A program made the translations under genes and the position numbers. Shown here in pieces: positions 40,489-49,596 of a DNA stretch of 64,000 bases. Every line of letters starts with the position of its first letter. Position 1 is the stretch's first letter. The notes below the pieces were generated by a model. It was not told the DNA's origin. It saw nothing but the letters and a program-made list of their open reading frames with translations, and ran no database searches. The stretch is from Endotrypanum monterogeii (taxonomy: Eukaryota; Euglenozoa; Kinetoplastea; Trypanosomatida; Trypanosomatidae): NCBI GenBank assembly GCA_000333855.2, contig CM007316.1, forward strand, positions 1,374,195-1,438,194, given 5' to 3'.

Positions 40489-41355
40489 GTTGGGTAAGTT
40501 GTTAGAGGTCTCAGGTGTGTGTCCGCCCCTGTGCGCGTATCTGTTTGGACATGGGGGGGGTTCACAGCCGGCCTTGGCACTCCATGTTCTCCTCCACTCA
40601 TCACCAGAATTTTTTTTTCCTCACATCTCAGTTTTTAAATGATGATTGCGCTTCGGCGGCAGCCAGAGGTACTCGCGCTTCCCGGTGTAAGGGAGGGCTG
40701 GCTAAGTCCAAGGGTTCCTATATCCGGCCTAACGCGGATGCCATATTGAGAGGAGATGAAGACGGGTTCTGCTGGGGCAGCGGAATCATCAGCCTCTCGT
40801 TGATAATGGTGATCTCGCCTTGGTGTTATTTTTTTTTTTTTACCTCACAGGGGCATCGTTCGGCGCCAGAAATCTGAATTTCTGTGTCGATACTATTCGT
40901 GGAGGCACCACGGGGTGGCAACTTGATGCAATGCAGTGTAGTGCAGAGCAGTGTGTATTACGAAGTACTTCGTGCCCACACCACTCCATTCATTCCCATA
41001 CATGCAAAAGGGTGCCCTGTCCGGGGTTGAGATAATACTTTCTCTGATCCCACCTCCCTCCCCCCGCTTACATTCTACGCGGGCGACAAACACCACATTT
41101 CTTTTTTCTTGCTTGCCTCCCCACCTCTTCTTTCTTTTTTTTTTTTTTTTGTTGTTGGATGCACGTGACTAATCCCGTGCCGTTCACCCTTCCCACTCTG
41201 CCCTCCCCTCCCTCTGTGCGCAGGTGCTCTGTGAAGAACATCCTACTCAACGCCCACTCGTACTCGAGGGAAATACGCATCATCCACTACTTCATTCTTG
41301 CAGCATCTTTCATTCCCAGTGATACGCCAAGGTCATTTGGCCCGTCACGCTAACC
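40489..41355. other. Intergenic spacer
   Basis: About 0.87 kb with long T runs near 40830-40842 and 41137-41150 and C-rich pyrimidine tracts before AG at 41222-41223. No gene is supported. Confidence 0.75.
41222..41223 (+). promoter_or_regulatory. Predicted spliced-leader acceptor for the gene at 41356
   Basis: A C/T-rich tract (about 41187-41216) is followed by GCGCAG. The 133-base leader contains no ATG before 41356. Confidence 0.6.
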
Positions 41356-41700
41356 ATGCCAGGTTCTAGGATAGTAGATAGCGCAGCGTCTTCGGATGTC
41401 AACCACCCGACGAAGCAACTCCTGTCGGGATATCAGTTCATTTTTTTGTCTCTTATTGTGATGGTGTCTTACTACGTGTCACTGTACATCTCCGCTCATG
41501 CGGTGGGTGAGTCCACGGCATCGCTGAGTGCTCCCTTTGTCTCAGTCTCCAGACTGTTCTCTGGGGTAGGCTACACAATCTGGAACAAAATCAACCGCCA
41601 ACGAAACCGCCCACAGGTTGGCGCCGTCTCCTACGAGGATGTTGCTCAGGATGACAATGATATTTTATCCTTGAACCAGCCAGCTTTGGGTGTACTGTAG
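41356..41700 (+). CDS. Small single-pass membrane protein, 114 residues
   Basis: A hydrophilic N-terminus of about 25 residues is followed by a single strongly hydrophobic helix (about 27-46; FIFLSLIVMVSYYVSLYI). A Ser/Thr-rich stretch and a basic patch (NKINRQRNRPQ) come next, then an acidic tail. There is no cleavable signal peptide, so this could be a signal-anchor or mitochondrial membrane protein. I do not recognise the family. A leader free of other ATGs and coding-like third positions support the gene. Confidence 0.75.
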   Translation: MPGSRIVDSAASSDVNHPTKQLLSGYQFIFLSLIVMVSYYVSLYISAHAVGESTASLSAPFVSVSRLFSGVGYTIWNKINRQRNRPQVGAVSYEDVAQDDNDILSLNQPALGVL

Positions 41701-42693
41701 GGGGTGAAAAAGTGTCTGAGTGCATGTATGCGTGAAAGTACGATGGATTTCCTGCGCATAAAAACATATGTTATACATCAAATTTATCCTCTGCTTTATA
41801 TTTCTTGTGTGGGTGCGCCCATGTGTGTGTGTGCGGGCCTCGTCAACATGCGATTTCGCCGTTAAAAGCGCGTCTTGACATGTGCACGTGCTGATGATCA
41901 GAAATGGCCCCTTTTTTTTTCTTTCAATTCTTCTTCGCTGTCGTTGTTGTTTTCGTTTTTGTTGCCTAGAGCCGCTGAAGCATTTTTTCTTGTCTACTTG
42001 CTGCCACTAACTCCCATTTCTCTCATCCCCCTTTTTTTAATGCTCCTCATTGCTTTCATAGCGATCTCAGTACGACATCTGTCATGTTTGTGAAGAGCGC
42101 TGTGCGCATTACATAAAAAAAACATTACAAAGCACTCTTCCCACTCGCTCGAGCTTTTTTTCTTTTTTTTTCCGGTGCGCTGAAGAGCGCGCAATGCCGA
42201 CTGTTACCCGTAAGAGAAGCTTGCTCCTAGCGCTGAGTGTGAGATGAGGAGAGCCCCTACATCCAGACGCTGGCGTAACGGGAGATCTCGCACTCATTGC
42301 GATAGCGAGGTGTTGAACAGAAAACAAAAAGCTGATCTTACATGCTGAAAGGGTTGAAACATGTATGCGAGTACACAGTTGTGGGGAAAAAAAAGGGGGA
42401 ACACGAGCGGCAAGTCCTATTTCCTTTTCTACATTTTTTTGTTGTCGATTTTTTTCTCTCCCGTAGACTCCGACACACAGGCACCGACAGGTCATCTCAG
42501 ATCGGGGCTCTCTTCTGAGTCATCCTCGGTTGTGTCTCTGGCGTATCGCCCAATCATTTGACTATCGGTGGAGATCTACCACGGTGTAGAACAAGCAAGA
42601 GTCGATCCTCTGCCCTTCGCCCTCCGCCTTCCTTTTTTTTTTTTTATGTAATCGAGCTAGCGTACGAGATACCTGAGAGCTCCTTGGTCCTAA
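41701..42693. other. Spacer before a decayed gene, possibly containing its lost start
   Basis: T-rich spacer. A pyrimidine tract and AG near 42182-42185 are followed by ATG 42194, which opens only 17 codons. A + frame at about 42460-42560 (Ser-rich, ending at a TGA) may be a fragment of the decayed gene downstream. A T homopolymer at about 42632-42645 with AG at 42659-42660 looks like another acceptor. Confidence 0.5.
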
Positions 42694-43230
42694 GGGAGGG
42701 CAGCGGGGGTGGGGGCCACACAAGACCAAATCCAGTACGTGGGGGCTGAGCGGCAACACCTCGTCCGCGAGACGGGAATGCTGCATATGGCGCTGGAGGA
42801 CCTCCGCGAGGAGGCGGTGTCACGTTGTCTAGTGGAAGAGAAGCATCAAGATCTCTTGCAGTGCTTGCTGCGTTTTGCCCCGTATATGATGCCTCAGATA
42901 CTGAAGGTGATGCGGTCGGAACTTCTGATCAAGTGTACCAACGCGCTGCTAAACATATTTGTGAAGTACTCCGAGAATACAAAGAAAAAACAGTGTACCA
43001 CTGGTCGAGAAACCAGAAAGAAGGTGCAGTGGTCATGTAGAGAAGGAGGTGACATCGACACCCTGCAGGGACATGAACGTGACCAAAGCATTGATATCTG
43101 CTGCTTGGGTGAGGCGACGGAGCTGGAATCTCTTCATAGCAAACTGGATGCCCTTTGGGTTACAAGGGATAAGGCAGAGGCAGAGACCGAGGCATTGCTA
43201 CTCAGGACTGGACGTGTACTTTTCTGTTGA
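42694..43230 (+). pseudogene. Decayed coiled-coil protein gene
   Basis: Coding-like sequence moves between frames. The first part, to about 42890, reads a charged helical frame (GMLHMALEDLREEAVSR, then EEKHQDLLQCLLRF). From about 42880 to 43040 the best coding-like sequence is in another frame (SDQVYQRAAKHICEVLREY, then TVYHWSRNQKEG) that ends at TAG 43038-43040. From about 43105 the first frame again looks coding (EATELESLHSKLDALW, then TRDKAEAETEALL) to TGA at 43228-43230. At least two frameshifts are implied. No ATG appears at the start of the open frame; the first in-frame ATG is 42778. The pieces look like parts of one coiled-coil protein. An intact shorter gene from 42778 (150 residues) or a sequencing error cannot be excluded. 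Confidence 0.5.
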
Positions 43231-43259
43231 CTGAGGCGTAGCTTACTCTTTGTACATCA

Positions 43260-43286
43260 ATATATATATATATATATATATATATA
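43260..43286. repeat. (TA)n microsatellite
   Basis: About 27 bases of TA just after the decayed gene. Confidence 0.9.
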
Positions 43287-43975
43287 CATGTGTGTATGTG
43301 TGTTTATATTTTTATGTATGCAGGGTGTGCGCGCGTGGGTTGGATGCCACCGTTGCTATTGGCAGTCTTTTTTTTTTTCGCTCTTCCCCCCCCCCTGAAA
43401 AAAAGGGGGCGTTGCGCTTCATCTTCAGCGCCAGATGGATGAGCTTCAGTGAGGGAGGTGACACACAAGCTTTCAAAGTTAGCAACAGCAAAGCACAGTT
43501 GCGACCAGCGGGGGAGGAGGGTGCCGCTGCTCTCTCACCTTCTTAACAGGATGACTTGTATTCCACTTGTGCAGGGGTACCGAAAAAAAGAAAAAAAAAG
43601 GCTCCTGTTGCTCAGAAAAAATAAAATGTCTACACTGCAGGGATACGTGACGGCTACAGTTTGTCGCCTATTTTGCCTGTATGACTTGGATGTGCTGTGG
43701 CTCTGCAGTGGAGTGTGGGAAAAACTGGTCATTTGTCCGATATTTCCTCGCCGTCTTTTTTACCTCGTTTCTCGCACAGGGTCTTCACGGCACCCTGTGC
43801 GGATGGCCGCGTGTGAGCGAACCACTTTTTTTCTTCTCCCTTTCTTTCTTTCCGACGCCCACTAACGTGTGGACTGCTTGTTATTATCAACTGCCGAAGG
43901 TGTGCACTGTGTACCCCCCCCCCCGAGGCAAACGCAAATTACGCTCAAGCCGCTTGTTCATATAAAAATAAATAA

Positions 43976-44000
43976 ATATATATATATATATATATATATA
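43976..44000. repeat. (TA)n microsatellite
   Basis: About 25 bases of TA 45 bases before the start of the next gene. Confidence 0.9.
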
Positions 44001-44044
44001 CAAGTAAAAAAAACCTTCGTTTCACCATCTACTTGAAAGCAACC

Positions 44045-44488
44045 ATGGCGCCACCGAAGGCCTCTTTCCCCGCCCGTATCTTTGCGGGGGATTTCATGGG
44101 CATCAACTGGAATCGTGTGAGTTGGATGGCTCCGTACAACAATTTCTACCCCATCACTATGTGCGGTGGCTGGGGTGGTCGCATGTGGTCCAGCTTTATC
44201 CAGTACGGTCGCTTTGATAACCGTGCTGGTCTCATCGCCGTACGCAATTTGATCATGGGTATCCCGACTGCGCTCATGGCGCTGCTGATGCTCGGCAACA
44301 TGGACTGGTACCAGTGCATGCAGTGCGCTTTTTATCTCCCCGGAATTCCTATTCCGAACTGGGCGCAGGTGCAGTATGCTAAAGAAATGGAGTGGTACAG
44401 CTGGAACAAGCCGGGCTCCATGGCGAAGCATCACTATGCCGGCACCGTGTCGATCCCCGGCACAGAGAAGTATATCACGGAGATGTAG
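44045..44488 (+). CDS. Small Trp/Tyr/Met-rich membrane protein, possible respiratory-complex subunit
   Basis: A 147-residue protein unusually rich in Trp, Tyr, Met and Gly. The N-terminal 65 residues contain several aromatic clusters (NWNRVSWM; CGGWGGRMWSSF). A hydrophobic helix spans about 68-92 (IAVRNLIMGIPTALMALLML). The C-terminal half has further aromatic motifs (EWYSWNKPG) and a basic/His patch. This composition and single-helix layout are typical of accessory subunits of mitochondrial inner-membrane complexes, but I cannot name the complex. The start has MAPPKASFPARIF after the acceptor; an upstream non-ATG extension adds only four residues. High third-position G/C suggests a well-expressed gene. 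Confidence 0.8.
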   Translation: MAPPKASFPARIFAGDFMGINWNRVSWMAPYNNFYPITMCGGWGGRMWSSFIQYGRFDNRAGLIAVRNLIMGIPTALMALLMLGNMDWYQCMQCAFYLPGIPIPNWAQVQYAKEMEWYSWNKPGSMAKHHYAGTVSIPGTEKYITEM

Positions 44489-45046
44489 TAGGACCACCAG
44501 TCTCGCTCGAGACATAAAGGGGTAGGAGAAGAAGTCGGCGCATGCAAGGTCTCCCTCGCATACTGATATTTGTCATTATCATTTCTTTCTCTTCCGTCAT
44601 TCCAAGACTCGCATCTATATGGTAGTGTGTGCTTGTGCATGTGCTTGTCTGAGCGCATGTTTGCTTCTGTGCATGCATGCGTGCCGTCTCGTGATTTCGG
44701 ATCGAGGAGGCATCGCAGCAGTCTTGATGAGGTAGAGCTTTACATGGAGGGCCATCTCGAAGGATGCAAGTGACGCCAGGTGTCTTGTCTACACAGTGGA
44801 AGTGACGCGTCATGAAGTTGTGTGACGTGATAGCCAGAAAGCTACGCAATCGCATCTTTTTGCTTCTTTCTTTTTTTTTTTTGGGCGTTTTTGTTTCGCA
44901 TTGTCTCTGGTGCTGTTGTCTTCAAGATTTGAAGCACGCCGCCGCCAATTGCCGTGTTGTTGGGTGTTTTGTTTTTTATATATTTCTCTCCCTTTCTGTG
45001 TGCTTAGTTTAGATATGCACAACAAAAGGCATACGCTCAAACAAAA

Positions 45047-45098
45047 ACACACACACACACACGCGTGTATACGGTTTGTGTGTTTGTGTATGTGTGAG
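45047..45098. repeat. Opposed (CA)n and (GT)n tracts, potential hairpin
   Basis: A CA run (45047-45062), the palindrome ACGCGT, and an interrupted GT-rich run (45064-45098) can fold back on each other in DNA or RNA. Confidence 0.7.
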
Positions 45099-45350
45099 TG
45101 CGAAGAGGTTTAGCTATAGGAATATATCTATATGTTGTGGAGTGGGGAGGGAGGGGGAGGGTGGGGTGAGGTTTCTTGCAGACGTGTAGGCGATACATCC
45201 CTGGTCGAAGGACGCTCCCAGCTGTTCCCTCAAGTATCTCTCCCACTTTTTCTCTTATTTTTATCTTAACAGGAAGAAAGAAGGAAATAAGCCAACAAGT
45301 CCGTCACACAGGAACACAAAGGATACGTGCGCATTGCAACACTCGCACAC

Positions 45351-45569
45351 CTATCCCAGAGGGGAAGGAGGGGGCGGGGGGGGGGGGAAGTGGACGCGCG
45401 GGCGATGAAGGGTTTTGCGCAGGCGGATGAGGTCGAAGTGCCGTCTGTCACGGTACACGTAGAGGTCCTCTGTCTTCCCACGTCCCATTGATGCTTCTCG
45501 AATCTCCACGGCTCTGGGCCACTGAAGTGACATCCAGTGCGCACAAAGACTTCGCTGGGTGTGTAACAT
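45351..45569 (-). CDS. Candidate small antisense gene, 72 residues
   Basis: On the reverse strand, ATG at 45569 opens a 72-residue basic frame ending at TAG (45353-45351). The sequence looks coding: a mitochondrial-like N-terminus (MLHTQRSLCAHWMSLQW), then an evenly charged segment (SMGRGKTEDLYVYRDRRHF) with G/C-rich third positions, and a Pro run read from a C homopolymer. On that strand a pyrimidine-rich stretch of about 100 bases (45575-45680) contains no AG until the AG directly before the ATG. I do not recognise the protein. It runs against all neighbouring genes, so it may be a real antisense gene, an inverted relic, or chance. The length of the Pro tail depends on a homopolymer. Confidence 0.35.
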   Translation of the reverse strand: MLHTQRSLCAHWMSLQWPRAVEIREASMGRGKTEDLYVYRDRRHFDLIRLRKTLHRPRVHFPPPPPPPSPLG

Positions 45570-45946
45570 CTTCGACAGGTGAGATGATGGGGGCAGGGGG
45601 AGATCGCCAACGTGGCAGGAGGGGGGATGCAGTGCACCGGGGCGGAGAAAAAAAGCGGCGAGTGAACAGATACCCTTGTCCAAGATTTAATGATTTTTCT
45701 TGACTTCCTTTTATTTCTACCTAATCCTCTTTTTCGAGATTGTCACTGGATCTGTTTGCCACCAGGTCTCCGTCCTTACAGCACAAGTCTTTGTGCTGAG
45801 AAGCGACGTGGATGTTGCGACAGCTGTGAAGAATGATTCCCACGTAGCCTGCAGAGTTTTTTCTTCCTTTCTATTCATTTCACGGCACTGTATATACAGT
45901 ATTCATCCCTTGCGACACACCGCTCTCGCCCTCTCTCTCTTTCTTG

Positions 45947-45948
45947 AG
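45947..45948 (+). promoter_or_regulatory. Predicted spliced-leader acceptor for the PH-domain gene
   Basis: A pyrimidine-rich tract (about 45921-45945) ends in TTGAG. ATG 45981 is the first start after it. Confidence 0.6.
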
Positions 45949-45980
45949 TGCACTGCGTACCGCAAAGCGATCGCATTATT

Positions 45981-46832
45981 ATGTCGTTCCTCGAGGTGAG
46001 GATCGATGACCTAGTGCGCGTTGCACAAGAGGAGCTTCGCTTGCTGGCAGCACAGTTGGCAAAGAGCCAATTAGCACGAGAGAATTTCGCATGTGTATCG
46101 AATGACAGAACTCGAGAGGCGCTCAGGCCTCCTTTAGCCGCCGCTGCGTCCCCACCGACTGCTCAGAGAGAGCCTGGTTGTGTTACGGAGACAGCGAGTG
46201 CGTCGCGAATCTCCATGGGCACCACTTGTGCAACTTCCCCAAGTGTTAGCAGGGGTGCGTCGTCCGCGAACCCGTCGATATCCCCCGCACGTGTTGTTGT
46301 TCCCACTGCAGCTACACAAAAGGAAGGCACACTGCTTCAACTAGTTCGAAATAGTGGCCTGTTCGGCAGCGGTGGTCGCTCCTTTGTATCTCACTACATT
46401 GTCGTGTCGGGTAGCGCAGGGATCGCGTGGTATGCATCCGAGGCCGAGTACCGGCAGAGCCCAAGTCGCCCACTCGGTCGTGCGGACTTCTGGATTGAGG
46501 CGTTCAACAGTCGAGGCAGTCGCTTCAAGAGGGCAGCTGTCTGCTGGCCGCTCATTTTACGCGATGATTGCCCTGAGGCGAAAGACCCGAGCAAAACATA
46601 CTTCGCTGTGGAATACTACACGCCCAATGAGGATCGGGAGAGACTTGTCTTGGCGGCGGCTTCACCGGTAGAGCGCGACGCGTGGGTGCAGATTCTCACG
46701 AAGTACATCGACCTCTACTTGCCTCCCCGCGCAGAGTCAGAGGACCTCCAGTATATTCCGCGTGGTGCCGAAGTCCCGTTACACCAGTCCGGTGTCATTG
46801 CGGGAGAAGCTCCAGGCGGAAATATTCTCTGA
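45981..46832 (+). CDS. PH-domain protein
   Basis: A 283-residue protein. The first 40 residues form a helix (LVRVAQEELRLLAAQLAKSQLA), possibly coiled coil. A Ser/Thr/Ala/Pro-rich linker (about 40-112) follows. A pleckstrin-homology domain spans about 113-250: KEGTLLQLVR opens the first strand, FVSHYIVVSG and GIAWYAS form the next strands, and the domain closes with the conserved-type helix containing Trp (ERDAWVQILTKYIDLYL). A short hydrophilic tail follows. PH domains bind phosphoinositides or protein partners at membranes; the ligand here cannot be read from the sequence. The start is supported by the acceptor at 45947. Confidence 0.88.
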   Translation: MSFLEVRIDDLVRVAQEELRLLAAQLAKSQLARENFACVSNDRTREALRPPLAAAASPPTAQREPGCVTETASASRISMGTTCATSPSVSRGASSANPSISPARVVVPTAATQKEGTLLQLVRNSGLFGSGGRSFVSHYIVVSGSAGIAWYASEAEYRQSPSRPLGRADFWIEAFNSRGSRFKRAAVCWPLILRDDCPEAKDPSKTYFAVEYYTPNEDRERLVLAAASPVERDAWVQILTKYIDLYLPPRAESEDLQYIPRGAEVPLHQSGVIAGEAPGGNIL

Positions 46833-47120
46833 TTTGCTGTGCAGTGTATTTCTTTTTCCATGAGGAGACGTAGGTGCGCGTCTGTGTGCGCGGTTGTATG
46901 GAGCCTGATATGGAGCGCTGCTGGCGCGCGTATACACATATTTTTTTTCGTGAGCATACAGGAGTCCAATCACGGCCGAGGGACGCCTCTGGTGGGCCTT
47001 CCTGAGGCACCGTAGCCTGTTTCTCCATTGGGGTGAGGTGGCTGGTTGTGCAATAATAGTCTCACGGATTCTCGTTGCACAGATGAAAGGCAGCGTATCG
47101 TCATGGCAGTCGCTCGAGAC

Positions 47121-47160
47121 CCCCTCCCCCTCCCCCTCCCACACCCACACCCACACCCAC
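47121..47160. repeat. C-rich and CCACAC repeat
   Basis: Short C-rich units (CCCCCT) pass into CCACAC hexamers over about 40 bases. Confidence 0.85.
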
Positions 47161-47252
47161 TCTTCTTCTTCCCTTCACTCTCCTCCGCCTTTTCGTATGG
47201 CCGACTTTCATGTGCACGTATATATCTGCACGTACGTATTTCTTTATATATT

Positions 47253-47274
47253 TATATATATATATATATATATA
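47253..47274. repeat. (TA)n microsatellite
   Basis: About 22 bases of TA. Confidence 0.85.
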
Positions 47275-47449
47275 AATATATCGTCTGCAGGGTACACGAT
47301 GCGCACGGAGATTTTCCCGGCATCGGTTAGTCAACGAGAGGGTTAGAGGTTTTGCTTCCTTATCATGTTGCCGTAGTGCACCTGGAGGCAATCTGCACAA
47401 ACTCCCTCAACTGTCGTATTGTTGTGTCTCGCTCGCTGCCTTTGGCATA

Positions 47450-47519
47450 CATAGTATACATAAGTATATATAGATAGATACATATAGATATATATATATA
47501 TATATCTATATATATAGAT
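47450..47519. repeat. AT-rich imperfect palindrome with GATA units
   Basis: TATA and TAGATA/GATATA units on the left face TATCTATATA on the right, so the stretch can fold into an AT-rich hairpin about 60 bases upstream of the acceptor at 47581. Confidence 0.7.
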
Positions 47520-47580
47520 TAAGAAGAAAAGAGGGACGTGGCTACGTCTTCACCGCTCATATCTCATCTGTTCTTTGCTG

Positions 47581-47582
47581 AG
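47581..47582 (+). promoter_or_regulatory. Predicted spliced-leader acceptor for the gene at 47601
   Basis: A pyrimidine-rich tract (47550-47577) ends in GCTGAG. ATG 47601 lies 18 bases downstream; the frame open upstream starts only with GTG. Confidence 0.6.
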
Positions 47583-47600
47583 CTACACAGCCAACGGATC

Positions 47601-48905
47601 ATGGCATCCCTTCCCGTGCTTCACCTGAAGGTCACTAGCCCACATAATGTGACGATGTCAGTTGATCCTTATGATACGACAGCGACGCTTTATACTTTTC
47701 TCCGCTCGATTCCTAGCAGGGCAGAGGTTGAGTTGGCACTCCAGCCGTTTCTCGAATCTCTTCACGCGGCTCCGTCTTCTGGCAGAGCCGCCATCACGAG
47801 AAAGCCTAATCATCGCCTCGTGCAGCTTCTTGAGTCAGTGGCCGTGGACGATGTTTTTCGAGGTACGCCACATGTCCTTCCCGCACTGGCGCGCCATTCA
47901 CGTCATTGGGTGAGTCGGTTGGCGTACGATTTGATTGACAATGCGACGGGCGCGTCGACCTCAGCGATGCAGTGCATCGTGAATCCATCGGGGGTGTCGC
48001 AGCGAGCAGCGGCATATCCAATCACTGTACGTGCAGCGGACATGCGTGAGTACGAGGATGTCTACACTGCCTATGAAGCTGGCTATGTGGAGAGGCAAGA
48101 AACAGCTCACTCGTCACACATCAAAGCGTCTGTTAGCGATGAAGCAACTGCATCCCACAAGTCCTGGGAGGAGACAAGAGGGCCGAACGGCAGCGGCAAC
48201 ACACAACGTTGCAATGAGACATTATATGTATCGGCTGAAGTGTCGGCGCTTACTGCTCCTGGAAACGAGTCTCAGCTGCGTGAGGGTACGCAAAGGGGAT
48301 CTTGCGAGGCGAGCCCAAAGCAAACCTCTGCTTTTAGCTCGGCTTCCGCAACTCACCCAGTATTGCAGCTCATTGCACATCAGGTACTCCAACAAGTTGA
48401 CAACCAAGCAGAGGATGAGAGGAGGGAGCGTGTGAGCGCACAAGGGCGTCCGCTGCAGGAGACACCGTCGATCCCAGGAGGGATGATAGAGGGGCAACTA
48501 TGTCATCTCATGACGCGGCTTAATGGGGCTGAGGCAGAGCTTGCAGCATTAATGGCACAGAAGGAGGATGCGGAGCAAGTGTGGTCGCCTTACTATAGCC
48601 GCCTCAAGACTAGCAGGATGTACATAGAGGAGCTCAAGGGTCGGGTACAGAGTGCCGCTTCTCTCCACCTGCTTCAGCGCTACGAGTGCGAGACACTGCA
48701 GCAGGCTCACGTCGGTGTTGCAATGGAGTCCATGAGTTTGGAGCTTGTCTTGCGCGATGTGCGAGCGCGACTTGATGACGAAAATGATAGTTCATCCTCC
48801 CAAAGTCAGCAGCAGGCAACAGGAGACCAGAGGCTCGTTCAGCAGCTGTGCACCATTTTTTCTATGCCTGAGGCTGTAGGCCAACACAACGCTGTCATGG
48901 ATTAA
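47601..48905 (+). CDS. Hypothetical protein with C-terminal coiled coil, 434 residues
   Basis: No family was recognised. The first 140 residues look folded, with strands (VLHLKVTSPHNVTMSV) and helices (ELALQPFLESLHAAP; HRLVQLLESVAVDDVF). The middle (about 170-320) is Ser/Thr/Glu/Gln-rich and probably disordered. Residues 305-410 form a coiled coil, with heptads visible in MTRLNGAEAELAALMAQKED and the following segments up to LELVLRDVRARLDD. A Gln/Ser-rich segment precedes the end. The gene follows a PH-domain gene and precedes a WRAP53-like gene, with no evident shared function. The start comes from the acceptor at 47581. Confidence 0.82.
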   Translation: MASLPVLHLKVTSPHNVTMSVDPYDTTATLYTFLRSIPSRAEVELALQPFLESLHAAPSSGRAAITRKPNHRLVQLLESVAVDDVFRGTPHVLPALARHSRHWVSRLAYDLIDNATGASTSAMQCIVNPSGVSQRAAAYPITVRAADMREYEDVYTAYEAGYVERQETAHSSHIKASVSDEATASHKSWEETRGPNGSGNTQRCNETLYVSAEVSALTAPGNESQLREGTQRGSCEASPKQTSAFSSASATHPVLQLIAHQVLQQVDNQAEDERRERVSAQGRPLQETPSIPGGMIEGQLCHLMTRLNGAEAELAALMAQKEDAEQVWSPYYSRLKTSRMYIEELKGRVQSAASLHLLQRYECETLQQAHVGVAMESMSLELVLRDVRARLDDENDSSSSQSQQQATGDQRLVQQLCTIFSMPEAVGQHNAVMD

Positions 48906-49320
48906 TTAAAAAAAAAAACAACAGCAGCAGCAGCAACAGCATCAAACGAAAAAGAGCAGCCGAACTCTCCTCTCACGGCCGTAGGAATCGGAACTACAGT
49001 GTGCAGTTGTATTTTCCCTCTTGAACCCAAGCCAATGCCACCAGCAATACCGCTTTGACATGCAAACACTCTGATTGCATATTTCGCGTCAATAGTTTGA
49101 TTCCCGAACAGAGTATTGTCTCCGCAGTGGCTGCTGGAAATGAGTGACATCCTCCCCCTTCCTTGCCGTCTTTTTTACCATATCAGATCATTGGTTATAC
49201 CAGCACAGCCACTCGGGAGGCTCGCTCGAAGGAGCAGATTGGGGCCGAGGCACACGCTACAAGCACTTTATTTTCCGTCTTTTAACTGTTCGAGAGCCGT
49301 CTTCTCAAGGGACAGACAGG

Positions 49321-49349
49321 CCCCCCCCCCCCCCCACACACACACACAC
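49321..49349. repeat. C homopolymer and (CA)n
   Basis: Fifteen C residues followed by about 14 bases of CA. Confidence 0.85.
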
Positions 49350-49565
49350 GACGCAGAAAAAAAAAAAACGGTCAAGGCCAGCGTCCTCGTTTTCATTTTT
49401 TTGTTCGAGTTCGAAGTCGTACTCCTCCCTCCCCCGCCTCGCTGCTCGTGTATATATTTTTACCGTCCCTCTGCTTTTTGCTCATGTGCTACAGTGCACA
49501 CCGGCTACACTTGCAACAGTCCCCCCCCTCCCCCCCTCCTTCCTCTCTTTTCCCCCTTTCTCTCA

Positions 49566-49567
49566 AG
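49566..49567 (+). promoter_or_regulatory. Predicted spliced-leader acceptor for the WRAP53-like gene
   Basis: A nearly pure pyrimidine tract (49519-49565) ends in CTCAAG; ATG 49597 is the first start after it. Confidence 0.65.
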
Positions 49568-49596
49568 TCTATCCGTGCGACGAGGAGGCTGTCGTG

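Larger units (their letters stand above)
43231..44044. other. Intergenic spacer
   Basis: TA tracts at 43260-43286 and 43976-44000 enclose T- and A-rich DNA. No gene is supported. The acceptor for the next gene may be AG at 44038-44039, only 5 bases before its ATG. Confidence 0.7.
44489..45980. other. Intergenic spacer with an antisense small frame
   Basis: About 1.5 kb. It holds T runs, a CA-GT inverted pair (45047-45098), and G-rich purine tracts (about 45358-45390) that are pyrimidine tracts on the opposite strand. The interval 45351-45569 reads as a gene-like frame on the reverse strand. Acceptor AG at 45947-45948 serves the next + strand gene. Confidence 0.65.
46833..47600. other. Intergenic spacer with repeats
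   Basis: About 0.77 kb with a C/CA-rich repeat (47121-47160), a TA tract (47253-47274) and an imperfect AT-rich palindrome (about 47450-47519) close to the next acceptor. No gene is supported. Confidence 0.75.
48906..49596. other. Intergenic spacer
   Basis: About 0.7 kb with an AGC/CAG-like run right after the stop (48920-48940), a C homopolymer followed by CA (49321-49349), and a long C/T-rich tract before the acceptor. The open frame that extends upstream of ATG 49597 reads these tracts and is rejected. Confidence 0.75.

Noticed and set aside
43958..44515. Reverse-strand frame of 185 codons
   Set aside because: It is the antisense shadow of the aromatic-rich membrane protein gene at 44045.
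48902..49150. Reverse-strand ATG frame of 82 codons
   Set aside because: The DNA upstream of its ATG is purine-rich on that strand, so no trans-splice acceptor is possible nearby, and the C-terminal Phe/Ala run comes from repeats.
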